Below the pieces are notes generated by a model. That model saw only the letters and a list, made by a program, of their open reading frames with translations, was not told the DNA's origin and searched no databases. Shown piece after piece: positions 30,185 to 39,425 of a DNA stretch of 64,000 nucleotides. The DNA comes from Marinobacter sp. F4216. Lineage in GTDB: Bacteria; Pseudomonadota; Gammaproteobacteria; Pseudomonadales; Oleiphilaceae. Position numbers and translations under genes: made by a program. The DNA lies in contig NZ_JAIOUO010000003.1 in NCBI RefSeq assembly GCF_019931195.1, forward strand, positions 744,001-808,000. The letters are read 5' to 3'. How positions within the stretch are numbered: the stretch's first letter is position 1; each line of letters opens with the position of its first letter.

Positions 30185-30375
30185 CCCTGGCGCTCAAGTG
30201 CCCGCTTAACAGGCCTAATTTGCTATCAGGTTAGTCAAAAAAACCGTCAGCGTTGACGATCAACCTCTCAAATTTTGGTTCTCACTTCGTCACATCCCGG
30301 TTCAAGCCCCTGCTGATAGGCGTATACGCCGGTTCTGACCGGAACCGGGTTCGCCTTTCAGGCTTCAGAAGGCCT

Positions 30376-30414
30376 GAACACAACAAACCCCGGAAACCGG
30401 GGTTTGTTGTGTTC
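30376..30414 (-). terminator. Terminator behind the symporter gene
   Basis: An 18-bp perfect stem (30376-30393 with 30397-30414) with loop AAA. AACACAACAAA on one side gives T-rich flanks on the other. It ends the minus-strand symporter transcript. Confidence 0.75.
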
Positions 30415-30430
30415 AGCGTGAGGGCCGAAG

Positions 30431-31711
30431 TCAGGCCAGAACTTCACCGGACTCTGGAGCGGTCTTGTTATAAACCGTCTCGTCCAGCTCATTTTCGCTC
30501 TTGCTAACGAGTACCGACACCATCATATCGCCACACACGTTTACAGTGGTGCGCGCCATATCCAGGATACGGTCGATACCGGCCACAATGGCGAGGCCTT
30601 CCATCGGCAGGCCGACAGTGGTCAGAACCAGTGACAGCATGATCAGGCCCGCGCCCGGAACGCCGGCAGTACCGACAGACGCCAGAGTAGAGGTGGCAAT
30701 GATCAGCAAGTAGTCAGTAAAAGCAAGATCCACACCGAACGCCTGGGCAATAAAGAGCGCACAAACACCCTGATACAGAGCGGTACCATCCATATTGATG
30801 GTCGCACCCAGTGGCAGTACGAAGCTGGAAATTCCCTTGGACACACCCATTTCCTCACGGGCGGCCTTGATAGTCGCCGGCAGGGTGCCGGAGCTGCTGG
30901 TGGTGGTGAACGCCACCGCCGCAGGGTTAACCAAACCCTTCAGGTACTGCATCGGGTTCAGACGGCCAACGGTGCTGACCAGTAGGGAGTAAAACACCAC
31001 TACGTGAACCAGCGCGCCCAGATAAACAGCGCCTACCACTTTGATCAACGGCATCAGGATATCCATACCGTATTTGCCAGCAACCCAGGCCATCAGGCCG
31101 AAAACACCGTAAGGTGCAAGCTTCATCACCAGCTCGGTAAGTTTGTACATACCTTCGGCCAGGCCCTCAAATACCTTGATGGTCGGCTCGGCTTTCTCCC
31201 CCACCAGGTTCAGGGAAATACCAAGGCCCAGGGCGAAAACGATGATCTGCAGAATGTTACCTGCCGCAAGCGCATCAACCGGGTTTTTGGGAATCATGTT
31301 CAGCAGGGTTTGAACCAGTGACGGCGCATCCTGGGCGGCAGGGGCGGCTGCGTCAACCACCATGTTCACACCCGCACCCGGAGCAACAATGGCACCCAGA
31401 CCCAGGCCAATGCTGATGGCCACAGCGGTGGTTCCGAGATACAAAGCGACCGATTTAAGACCTATGCGGCCCATCTTTCGGGTGTCTTTCATGGAAGTGA
31501 CGCCAACGATCAGCGAGCAGAACACCAGCGGCACAATCAGCATTTTGATAGCGTTGATAAAAAGGGTTCCGATGGGCTTCAGAACTTCTGCGTCCGGCCC
31601 CATGACAGCGCCGACGATACAGCCAAGAACCATCCCGATCAGAATTTTCTTCCAGAGAGCCATATCACTCCAGAAGCCAGCGCTAGACTGTGTTTGCATG
31701 GTCTGTTCCAT
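30431..31711 (-). CDS. Dicarboxylate/amino acid:cation symporter (GltP/DctA family)
   Basis: 426 residues with the SDF family hallmarks: the Ser-rich hairpin TTSSSGTLPAT, the NMDGTAL motif and eight or more membrane segments. It imports acidic amino acids or C4-dicarboxylates with Na+ or H+. The sigma54 promoter upstream and the adjoining sigma54 regulator and sensor (32048-35151) indicate substrate-induced expression. The sensor's amino-acid-type periplasmic domain favours glutamate/aspartate as substrate; that is inference. Confidence 0.92.
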   Translation of the reverse strand: MEQTMQTQSSAGFWSDMALWKKILIGMVLGCIVGAVMGPDAEVLKPIGTLFINAIKMLIVPLVFCSLIVGVTSMKDTRKMGRIGLKSVALYLGTTAVAISIGLGLGAIVAPGAGVNMVVDAAAPAAQDAPSLVQTLLNMIPKNPVDALAAGNILQIIVFALGLGISLNLVGEKAEPTIKVFEGLAEGMYKLTELVMKLAPYGVFGLMAWVAGKYGMDILMPLIKVVGAVYLGALVHVVVFYSLLVSTVGRLNPMQYLKGLVNPAAVAFTTTSSSGTLPATIKAAREEMGVSKGISSFVLPLGATINMDGTALYQGVCALFIAQAFGVDLAFTDYLLIIATSTLASVGTAGVPGAGLIMLSLVLTTVGLPMEGLAIVAGIDRILDMARTTVNVCGDMMVSVLVSKSENELDETVYNKTAPESGEVLA

Positions 31712-31752
31712 TGCGATTACCTATTTTGCTACTAAAAAACAGGCTGTGAAGC

Positions 31753-31768
31753 AGCAAACGCAATGCCA
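31753..31768 (-). promoter_or_regulatory. Sigma54 promoter of the symporter
   Basis: The minus strand reads TGGCATTGCGTTTGCT, which matches the consensus TGGCAYRNNNNTTGCW at all but one defined position. The start codon lies about 42 nt past the -12 element, leaving a 30-nt leader. The nearby response regulator has the sigma54-contacting GAFTGA loop. Confidence 0.8.
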
Positions 31769-31942
31769 ACTCAACAAAAATCACAATAGGTCATTGAAAA
31801 TAAATCAAAACTCCATTCAGATCATTTTTTGGTCGGAACTCTACTAGGGTATAACCAAAAGAATAGAGATTAAGAAAAAATCAACCAATCATAAAAATAA
31901 ATCAGAAATACCAGCACCTTACGACCACCGTATTCGATCAGT

Positions 31943-31963
31943 TATAACCTTACTTTAGTTATA
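31943..31963. promoter_or_regulatory. Candidate upstream activator site
   Basis: TATAAC (31943-31948) and GTTATA (31958-31963) form an inverted repeat about 175 bp upstream of the -24 element, a usual distance for a DctD/NtrC-type activator. The rest of the gap 31769-32047 is AT-rich with no gene. Confidence 0.35.
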
Positions 31964-32047
31964 GGGGCTACCGTGGCGATGCGAGCCACAGCTCAAGGCT
32001 GACGAAAGGGTTCTTTTCTTTCCAGCGCTGGCCAGCTAACCACAGGG

Positions 32048-33484
32048 TTATGACGATGAGTCCTCTGCTTTTTTCTTGAGTCTCTTGCTCAATGCAGGCT
32101 GTGAAATACCGAGCAGGCTGGAAGCAATCGACTGGTTGCCCTGCGATCTTCGCATGGCCTCGTCCACCAGCATATCAGCCATTTCCTGGAGGGTTGGTAG
32201 CGGTTGATCCGGGCTAAAAAGGGCCACGCTAGGCTCGCTCGTTACGTCCCGACTGATAGAATTCTGGTCGAGGGCGCGCCGGAAGCTATCCATCGACAAG
32301 ACCCCGGTTCGATGCTGACTCATGGCATCGTACGCCAAGGCCCGCAATTCCCGGACATTGCCGGGAAAACTGTAATTGTCCAACAGCACTGCCAGCTCCT
32401 TGGGCACTGTCGGCTTACTCTTCTCCAGCTCTGTCGCCGCCTCAGCCAGGAAGTGATCCAGCAACAATGGAATGTCACCCTTCCTCTGGCGCAGGGACGG
32501 AATCTCAACCTGATGGATTCTCAAGCGGTAGTAAAGATCTTTCCGGAATTCACCAGCAAGCTGTTTTTGTTCCAAGTCGCGGTGTGTGGCAACGACTACT
32601 CGTGCACGGATACGCTTGGGTTTATCGCTACCCAGGGGATAATACTCCCCTTCCTGAAGTAACCTCAGCAGCTTGACCTGGGAGGCCATGCTCAGGTCCC
32701 CGATCTCATCCAGAAACAGGGTGCCTTCACCAGCCTGTTCCACCATACCCTCCCTGGCCTGGTCAGCCCCGGTAAACGCTCCACGACTGTGGCCAAAAAG
32801 GGTATCTGCGAACACGTTGTCGTCCAGCCCCGCCACGTTAACGCACACCAGCTTGCCCGGCCGGTTACTGAGCTCATGAATGGCATGGGCGATCAGTTCC
32901 TTGCCTACGCCACTCTCTCCGGAAACCAGCACGGGCTGGCCACTGGGTGCCACCGACTCAAGGTACTGGAACACCGAGCGCATACCTTTGTCCCTGGTAA
33001 TGATGGGGGAAAACACCTCGGGGCGTTCGAGCGTATCGGTCAGGAACTTTCTGCGCATTGCCTGATTCTCCAGGCGCATTTCCTGCATCTCGACAGCGCG
33101 GCGCACCCCCTCAATCAGCCGGTCTTCTTCGGTCGTTTTGACAAAATAGTCGAACGCGCCGAGGCGAATGCAATGCACCGCCTTTTCGACCTGGTTCAGC
33201 CCACTGATGATGATCACCCCGACACCCGGATGCTGCTCGGTGATTTGCTTCAGCAGTTCCTCCCCCGAGATATGGGGCATGGTCAGATCAAGCAACACGA
33301 GGCCGATAGGCTCCCGGGCAATCATCGCCAGAGCATCCCGACTGTCCTGGCAGCGATACAAGTGGTTGTAGCCGCCCCGCCGCTCCAGCACCATACTCAG
33401 ACTGCGCAGAAAAGACGCCTCGTCATCCACCATCAGGATGCCGAATCCCGGATTGCGGTTGGCGGGAGTGACTGAAGCGCTCAT
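32048..33484 (-). CDS. Sigma54-dependent response regulator (DctD/AauR type)
   Basis: 478 residues: a receiver (about 14-130, acidic pair DDE, phospho-Asp in LLDLTMP), an AAA+ domain with Walker A GESGVGKE and the GAFTGA loop, and a Fis-type HTH at the end (GNQSIASSLLGISQPALSKRLKKK). It overlaps the kinase gene by 4 bp. Predicted to activate the sigma54 promoter of the symporter. Confidence 0.93.
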   Translation of the reverse strand: MSASVTPANRNPGFGILMVDDEASFLRSLSMVLERRGGYNHLYRCQDSRDALAMIAREPIGLVLLDLTMPHISGEELLKQITEQHPGVGVIIISGLNQVEKAVHCIRLGAFDYFVKTTEEDRLIEGVRRAVEMQEMRLENQAMRRKFLTDTLERPEVFSPIITRDKGMRSVFQYLESVAPSGQPVLVSGESGVGKELIAHAIHELSNRPGKLVCVNVAGLDDNVFADTLFGHSRGAFTGADQAREGMVEQAGEGTLFLDEIGDLSMASQVKLLRLLQEGEYYPLGSDKPKRIRARVVVATHRDLEQKQLAGEFRKDLYYRLRIHQVEIPSLRQRKGDIPLLLDHFLAEAATELEKSKPTVPKELAVLLDNYSFPGNVRELRALAYDAMSQHRTGVLSMDSFRRALDQNSISRDVTSEPSVALFSPDQPLPTLQEMADMLVDEAMRRSQGNQSIASSLLGISQPALSKRLKKKAEDSSS

Positions 33485-35151
33485 GGTTTTACCGGCAGCG
33501 AGAGAATCGCCCGTGTGCCCTTGCCCGGTTCCGACTCATATTCCAGCCGACCGCCGTGGTCTTCCAGGATATTGGCTGATATCGACAGACCCAATCCCGT
33601 TCCCCCTTGCTCGCGCTTGGTGGTAAAAAATGGATCAAAGATCGCAGACAGATGATCCGGATCTATTCCCTTGCCCTGATCGGCAACCTCCAGCCGAAGT
33701 TCCCCAGGCTTTGGCAAGAAACGTGTTATTACCCGAATCCCTTTTTCCGGCGATTCCAGTGCCTGGCATGCGTTCACAATAAGGTTCACAATGACCTGCT
33801 CAATTCGCTGGCTGTTGCCCGAAAACTCTGGCAGGTCCTTTCCATAGTCCACTTCAAAGTGATCGGTAGAGCGGCGAATGGTGTTATCCAGTAGTCGAAC
33901 AGAGGTCGCAACGACCTCATTAAGATCAACGGATTCGTCCAGGCTGGACGTACCCTGACGGGCAAAATCCCGCAAATCATCCACAATCCCCCGAATACGC
34001 TGGGTGCCTGCCAACATATCATCCAGCATCATGGGAATTTCTTCCCGCATCCGGCTGTAAGCCAGACCAGCTACGTAAAAGTCCCCGTGGGCATCGTAGT
34101 ACTGGTCCAGAACCTCCTCCAGATCATCAAAGCTTTCTTTCAGCACGGGCAAATTCAGCAGCAGCAAACCGCAGGGATTGTTGATTTCGTGAGCCACTCC
34201 GGATACCAGAATTCCTAGGGATGCCATCTTATCGGCCTGAATCAATCGTTGCTGCTGCAGTTCAAGCTCGGCAGTGCGACGCGCCACCTCCCTCTTCAAC
34301 ATCCGGTTCCAGACGATGCTACCGCCCAGCACCAGCAAGAGAAGGGCGGACAGCACACCCGCCGCCAGACCAACTTTCTTCCAGTCCATGCCTGGCTGCT
34401 CAAGAGGTCCCAGCCACTTATCATAGATCGCCTGCTGGCGGCCGGTGTTCTTCAATATGGCCAGCCCCTCGCTGAACTGGGCCAGCACGGCCCGATCCCC
34501 CTTGGGCACCGCATAACCATAGTCCAGCGCGGCGAAGGGTTTGCCTGCCGCATAGATATTGGAGAGTTCCAGTTCACGCTCCAGGTACAGGCCCGGGAGA
34601 TTCGCTACCAGCGCATAGTCGTGTTGCCCTGAGGCAAGCAGACGCAAAGCATCTGCGTGGGTTTCCACTGTGACGGTTCTGGCTTCCGGCACGTTCTGGG
34701 CCAGGTAATCCTGCATGATGCCGCCCGCTTGTACGATCACCGATTTACCGGCGAGCTCGGGCAGTGCCTCAATCGGATCATCGCCCTTGCGTGCGAACAC
34801 GGATTCATTGATGACAGCGTGAGGAGGCGAGAAATCATAACTGTCCAGCCTGCGCTCAGAGAGAACCATGCCCTGGAGCACGTCGATCTCACCTTTATCA
34901 AGGCGCGCGCGCATTTCCTCCCAGGGCCCAAGGCGAATCTCAATTTCAATCCCCATGACCTCAGCAATGGCACGGGTCAGCTCGGTGTTGTAACCATCGG
35001 GCTGGCCCTGCTCATTGATAAATTCGTACGGGGGGTAATTATGGTCGCCACCAACCACGAGTATTCCATTACCTGAGGGCTTGTCGGCGTGGCTTATATT
35101 CGCCGTAAACAGCCATATCAGTCCCACCAAAAGCCAGAATCGAAACTTCAC
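33481..35151 (-). CDS. Hybrid periplasmic-binding sensor histidine kinase
   Basis: 556 residues. After a signal segment, a solute-binding domain of the amino acid type (SBP_bac_3, about 30-250; DHNYPPYEFINEQGQPDGYNTEL pattern in parts) precedes a membrane helix (about 255-280), the HisKA box GVAHEINNP, and the ATPase with N box NACQALE, DQGKGID and GGTGLGLSIS. It probably senses the ligand directly in the periplasm and controls the symporter through its partner. Confidence 0.92.
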   Translation of the reverse strand: MKFRFWLLVGLIWLFTANISHADKPSGNGILVVGGDHNYPPYEFINEQGQPDGYNTELTRAIAEVMGIEIEIRLGPWEEMRARLDKGEIDVLQGMVLSERRLDSYDFSPPHAVINESVFARKGDDPIEALPELAGKSVIVQAGGIMQDYLAQNVPEARTVTVETHADALRLLASGQHDYALVANLPGLYLERELELSNIYAAGKPFAALDYGYAVPKGDRAVLAQFSEGLAILKNTGRQQAIYDKWLGPLEQPGMDWKKVGLAAGVLSALLLLVLGGSIVWNRMLKREVARRTAELELQQQRLIQADKMASLGILVSGVAHEINNPCGLLLLNLPVLKESFDDLEEVLDQYYDAHGDFYVAGLAYSRMREEIPMMLDDMLAGTQRIRGIVDDLRDFARQGTSSLDESVDLNEVVATSVRLLDNTIRRSTDHFEVDYGKDLPEFSGNSQRIEQVIVNLIVNACQALESPEKGIRVITRFLPKPGELRLEVADQGKGIDPDHLSAIFDPFFTTKREQGGTGLGLSISANILEDHGGRLEYESEPGKGTRAILSLPVKP

Positions 35152-35951
35152 TTCCGGCCCATCGCCGCGAGCATGCGCTCCACTGCCTCTATGTGCTCCG
35201 GCTCATTGTGACTCATTCCCTGAAAACAGGCACACACCTCCAGGAAGTCTTTCAGCTCCATTCGCTGGGCCATTTTCATCAAGCGCTTGGTAAGCCGGGT
35301 GGCTTTCGGGGGTTGGCGAGCAATCTGGTTGGCGAGTTTGAGCGCCTCGGGCATCAGGTTATCCGGCGGAACCACGCTCATCACAATGCCCAACTCTTTC
35401 GCCTCGACAGCCTGCACGACACGACCACTGAAGGTCAGCTCCGCTGCCAGCTGGTAACCGATCAGGCGCTGCAGGAACCAGGCGCCCCCATCGCCCGGGA
35501 TGATGCCGAGATTGAGGAAGGTTTCGCCGAACGAGGCACTTTCCGATGCGATGCGGATATCGGCCATGTTCGCCAGATCAAACCCGGCACCAATGGCCGG
35601 GCCATTCACCGCCGCAATAATGGGCACTTCGACGGCCTGCATGGCCAGAGGGATGCGCTGAATACCTTTGCGATAGCGCTCGGCGCATTCGGCTACGTCT
35701 CCGGCAAAATCCCCGCTCCGCTCAGCCATGTCCCGGATGTTTCCACCGGCGCAGAACGCAGAGCCAGCCCCGGTGATCACCAGCACCGAGACCTCTTCGC
35801 AGCCGTTCACCCATTCGGCAGTCGCTACGAGATCGTCAATCAGATGCGTGCCCGTCAGGGCGTTGCGCACATCATGGCGATCCAGCGTCAGCAGGGCTAC
35901 GCCCTGCTCCAGGGTCAGAAGCGCGTCGGTCAGCGGCGGTAACTGGGTCAT
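35148..35951 (-). CDS. Enoyl-CoA hydratase/isomerase family protein
   Basis: 267 residues of the crotonase fold, with the oxyanion-hole segments AFCAGGNIRDM and NGPAIGAGFDLANMADIRIA. The Glu/Asp pair of true hydratases is less clear (GETFLNLGIIPGDGGAWFL holds the region). It overlaps the kinase start by 4 bp, an unusual metabolic partner for it. Confidence 0.9.
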   Translation of the reverse strand: MTQLPPLTDALLTLEQGVALLTLDRHDVRNALTGTHLIDDLVATAEWVNGCEEVSVLVITGAGSAFCAGGNIRDMAERSGDFAGDVAECAERYRKGIQRIPLAMQAVEVPIIAAVNGPAIGAGFDLANMADIRIASESASFGETFLNLGIIPGDGGAWFLQRLIGYQLAAELTFSGRVVQAVEAKELGIVMSVVPPDNLMPEALKLANQIARQPPKATRLTKRLMKMAQRMELKDFLEVCACFQGMSHNEPEHIEAVERMLAAMGRK

Positions 35952-36262
35952 GATCGGGACTCTCCTTCGGCATTGGTGGAACGGGAAGACTGATCCGAGC
36001 TATCGGATTCCGAACTGCCGACATGCTTTGGATTCAATTCCTGCTCCACCCATTGAACCACCTCCTTTTGGTCCCGTCGACGCACCAGTTGTTCCGAGTG
36101 GATGTTCTGCGGATACACGCAGGTGCCGTTGCGCTGCCGAAGATGGAAACGGCGCCGGACACCGATGGGATATTTGCTGGGCCCGTGAATCATGGCCGCA
36201 CGAATCTCGAGCGCCTGTACGCTCTCCCTCCAAACTTGGGTTTTCACCCGCCGGGAATGCAC
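35948..36262 (-). CDS. Hypothetical small basic protein
   Basis: Up to 104 residues; an internal start at 36193 (MIHGPSKYPIGVRRRFHLRQ) is possible. It overlaps the next gene by 4 bp. The C-terminus is Ser/Asp/Glu-rich. No family recognised. Confidence 0.45.
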   Translation of the reverse strand: MHSRRVKTQVWRESVQALEIRAAMIHGPSKYPIGVRRRFHLRQRNGTCVYPQNIHSEQLVRRRDQKEVVQWVEQELNPKHVGSSESDSSDQSSRSTNAEGESRS

Positions 36263-36312
36263 TCGGTCGACATTCCCTGATGGCGGCAGAATACAAACCT
36301 AGGTTTCGTCTG

Positions 36313-36756
36313 CTAACGCAGAATACAGTCGCGGCTGAGCTGCTGACTCAGTTCACGCCGCTGCCGCCGCAAGGTGTTTCCCCTTTTGTTGGTATAACCG
36401 GCCCGGAGCTCGGACTGTATGTTGCTCAAACGGCGCCGGTATTGTTCACAAGCCTGCTGGCGCCTTGCTCGGGCTTCTGAGAGGTCACTGTCACTGGTCG
36501 GCGCGGCTTGAGGCCGGGCGGAAAGCAGATTGCGAACATCGTCCCGAATCCCGCGGACGCGCCGTTCCTGCTCAAGGTTTTCGGACATGGGCACAATCGA
36601 GGGCTGCCCCATCCTGAGCTTTTGATGGCCCTCCGTATCAGGAGGCCGATCCGAGAAATGCGCTATCCCCTCGCGATCTGTCCATGAATAAACCTCCGCC
36701 TGTAACGACGCACTGTAAATGCCGGCAAAAACGAAACACGCCAGTATCCTTGGCAT
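36313..36756 (-). CDS. DUF4124-type periplasmic protein
   Basis: 147 residues from ATG 36756 (AGGGAG upstream). Signal peptide MPRILACFVFAGIYSASLQA, then the DUF4124 motif EVYSWTDREGIAHFSDRPP, then a charged helical tail with Arg/Gln repeats that may form a coiled coil. An upstream extension of 30 residues in frame looks non-coding. Confidence 0.82.
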   Translation of the reverse strand: MPRILACFVFAGIYSASLQAEVYSWTDREGIAHFSDRPPDTEGHQKLRMGQPSIVPMSENLEQERRVRGIRDDVRNLLSARPQAAPTSDSDLSEARARRQQACEQYRRRLSNIQSELRAGYTNKRGNTLRRQRRELSQQLSRDCILR

Positions 36757-36991
36757 AACTATCCACTCCCTGTGGTTTCTTTTCGTACCAGCGCAGTATA
36801 ACGAACCCGGCAAATCCCCTTTGTGGCACCGGCAGCATTTGAGCACTCGCCCATTTAGGACTACTTTTTAAGTATTAATTTGCAGAGGTGCGAATTATCA
36901 AACTGTGGCCCGACCAGCAGGATGTTGAATACCGGCCGGCCCAATAAGAGAAATGTAAGTTCAGTATCCATACCAACGATAGGGAACGTCG

Positions 36992-38119
36992 ATGAACAGA
37001 ATTATCTGGAGTGTTAGTGGTGCGCTTGCGGTTTCCGTTGCTCTGTCAGCCTGTGGGGGTGGCGGCAGCAGTGGCTCTGGCGGTGGTGGAGGCGGCTCCG
37101 GCGGAGGGGGCGGCGGAACCGATACCGTGGAACTGGTCGACGGGGATTTTAAGTTCTCTTCAACAACAGGTTGGACATACCAGAACCCGGATGCCGGTGA
37201 GGATGCAAAACGCCTGGAAGAGGGGTGTTTTGACAGCGATCGCTATTTCGAGTCTGACAATTTCCTCGTGTATTCGAATCTCACGACCCACTCGGACGAA
37301 GATTACAGAACGGCCGCCAGCAAGGCCCAGGACGCAATGGACCGGGTTCTGCCGCAGTTTGGCATGGACTGGGATGCTTTCCGGGCGATGAAGAGGGTCG
37401 TCAGTTACAGCGATATTGATCAGTTTGCCATTGAAGCAAGCCAGCTTGGCTTAAGCACAGCTGAACTTGCCACCTATTTTCCGAACATTGAGGATGGCAC
37501 CGAAACACAGCAGCAGGCATTTATCTATAACACCCTCATCAACGAAGAAGACCCAGCCGCCGTTCTTTCTGTTATCAACCAGTTCATTGCGGATAACCCG
37601 GACATAACGGAGCCAACGCCGATTTACGACAAAATCCAGATATGCGCATCCGGCAACGATCGCATCGGCAGATCATCAAGCAGCGGGATCAAGATTTCTC
37701 CGGACTTTGCCAACGATGTCTACCGCCACGAAGCAATACATTTGATTATTGATCAGGTATCCCAGTATCCCGCGTTCTGGGCCAAGGAAGGTCAGACACA
37801 CACGCAGCTGGGCGAGGGGGCTCCGCCGGTTGTGGAGGATCCCGCAAGCATCAGTGAAAACATAATCAACGCTAACGAGGCTGAACCCGAGATACTCAAC
37901 AAGTTCAAGTACGCTTATTTGGAGCTCTTGACCGTCACTGGCAATGACCTTGATAAGATCATGGACTGGTATCGGAAATCTTCCAATATCAAGGCCGAGT
38001 GGTTAGTCCCTGATGGGACCGGAGAGCCCATCTCCGAGGAAGAGATCAAAGAGGGAGTCAAGGAAGCTTTCGAAGGTGCTATCGGAGTGAGCTACCAAGA
38101 GTTCTTCAGCAACCTGTAA
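36992..38119 (+). CDS. Putative zinc metallopeptidase lipoprotein with Gly-rich linker
   Basis: 375 residues. Lipobox ALSAC (Cys 21) is followed by a Gly/Ser linker (22-42), then an Asp/Glu-rich domain. H246-E247-A-I-H250 is an HExxH motif, and PAFWAKEG with E266 sits at the gluzincin third-ligand distance. This pattern suggests a surface or periplasmic peptidase. I cannot assign a named family; activity is inference. It is monocistronic with its own terminator. Confidence 0.7.
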   Translation: MNRIIWSVSGALAVSVALSACGGGGSSGSGGGGGGSGGGGGGTDTVELVDGDFKFSSTTGWTYQNPDAGEDAKRLEEGCFDSDRYFESDNFLVYSNLTTHSDEDYRTAASKAQDAMDRVLPQFGMDWDAFRAMKRVVSYSDIDQFAIEASQLGLSTAELATYFPNIEDGTETQQQAFIYNTLINEEDPAAVLSVINQFIADNPDITEPTPIYDKIQICASGNDRIGRSSSSGIKISPDFANDVYRHEAIHLIIDQVSQYPAFWAKEGQTHTQLGEGAPPVVEDPASISENIINANEAEPEILNKFKYAYLELLTVTGNDLDKIMDWYRKSSNIKAEWLVPDGTGEPISEEEIKEGVKEAFEGAIGVSYQEFFSNL

Positions 38120-38139
38120 AACCTTAATCAAAAAATAAC

Positions 38140-38168
38140 AAAGGCCGGAGGTTCATCTCCGGCCTTTT
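38140..38168 (+). terminator. Terminator behind the metallopeptidase-like gene
   Basis: AAAGGCCGGAG (38140-38150) pairs with CTCCGGCCTTT (38157-38167), then TCG. It also faces the end of glcF on the other strand. Confidence 0.8.
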
Positions 38169-38203
38169 CGTTTATGGCTCAGTGCAACAGCCAGTCCCGC
38201 GCC

Positions 38204-39412
38204 CTACTGATCCAGCAATTCTATCCAGTGCTGAACCGGCACCCTGGCTTTGGTTTCCAGGTGCATCTGGCAGCCAATGTTGGCGGTCACGATGCGGTCC
38301 GGATTATCCATGGTCAGGGCGTCCAGCTTGTTGCTCAGCAGCTGCTGGCTCATCTCTGGCTGCAGGACGGAATAAGTACCAGCCGATCCGCAGCACAGGT
38401 GCTTGTCACGGGTCTGGGCCAGGTCAACGCCGGCGCTGGTCAGCACCTGTTCCACCACACCGCTCTGCTTCATGGCGTGCTGAAGGGTGCATGGGCAGTG
38501 GAAGGCAACCTTGCCGGGATTCTGGCGAATCTTGAGCTTGTCCAGGTCCTGCTTGAGCAGGAACGCACCGATGTCGGTGCACAGTTCGCTGACTTTCTTC
38601 GCCTTGTCTTTGTAGGCAGGATCGTCTTTGAGCAGGTGTCCGTAGTCCTGAACCATGGCACCGCATCCGGAGGCCGTCATAACGATGGCCTCAGCCCCGG
38701 CTTCGATGGCCGGCCACCAGGCATCGATATTCTGGCGCATGCGCTCAAGGCCCAGTTCGTGTTCGGACAGGTGATAGTTCACCGCCCCGCAGCAACCAGC
38801 CTCCGGCGCTTCCACCATGGTGATACCCAGCTTGTCGAGTACCCGTGCTGCTGCCGCGTTGGTGTTGGGCGTGGCCGTCGGTTGGGCACAACCAGCCAGC
38901 GCCAGCACCTTGCGCTCGTGACTGGCCGCCGGCCAGGGGCTCGCCTGTTTCTTCGGCGGCACTTTGGTACGCAGCTTCCCCGGCAGGATTGGGCTGAAAA
39001 ACTGCCCGAGCCGGAGCAACGCACCAAACAGCTTCCGGTTGGGAATAACCCTGCCCAGCGCCCAGCGCATCCACTTATCCGTACTGGAACGAGGCAGCTC
39101 TTTTTCCATCAACCCACGGCTGATGTCCACCAGCCGGCCGTACTGAACGCCCGACGGACAGGTGGTTTCACAGCTTCGGCACGTCAGGCACCGATCCAGG
39201 TGCTCCCGGGTTTTCTCGGTAACCTCCTCCCCCTCGAGGAACATCTTCATGAGGTAGATTCGGCCCCTGGGACCGTCACGCTCATCGTTCAGCTCCTGAT
39301 ACGTCGGGCAGGTTGCGGTGCAGAATCCACAGTGCACACAGGCACGCAGGATGGACTCGGCTTCCTGGCCTTCGGGAGTATTGGCGAATTGTTGAACGAG
39401 ATTAGTTTGCAT
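38204..39412 (-). CDS. glcF: Glycolate oxidase Fe-S subunit GlcF
   Basis: 402 residues: two ferredoxin-type clusters (CVHCGFCTATCPTYQ and CLTCRSCETTCPSGV, about 25-85), then two CCG domains (AGCCGAVNYHL and HLCCGSAGTY). Third subunit of the FAD-dependent glycolate dehydrogenase. Last gene of the glc operon. Confidence 0.95.
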   Translation of the reverse strand: MQTNLVQQFANTPEGQEAESILRACVHCGFCTATCPTYQELNDERDGPRGRIYLMKMFLEGEEVTEKTREHLDRCLTCRSCETTCPSGVQYGRLVDISRGLMEKELPRSSTDKWMRWALGRVIPNRKLFGALLRLGQFFSPILPGKLRTKVPPKKQASPWPAASHERKVLALAGCAQPTATPNTNAAAARVLDKLGITMVEAPEAGCCGAVNYHLSEHELGLERMRQNIDAWWPAIEAGAEAIVMTASGCGAMVQDYGHLLKDDPAYKDKAKKVSELCTDIGAFLLKQDLDKLKIRQNPGKVAFHCPCTLQHAMKQSGVVEQVLTSAGVDLAQTRDKHLCCGSAGTYSVLQPEMSQQLLSNKLDALTMDNPDRIVTANIGCQMHLETKARVPVQHWIELLDQ

Positions 39413-39425
39413 CTTACTCCTGCTC

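Noticed and set aside
32789..33475. 228-codon frame antisense to the sigma54 regulator
   Set aside because: Shadow of a gene with full receiver, AAA+ and Fis motifs.
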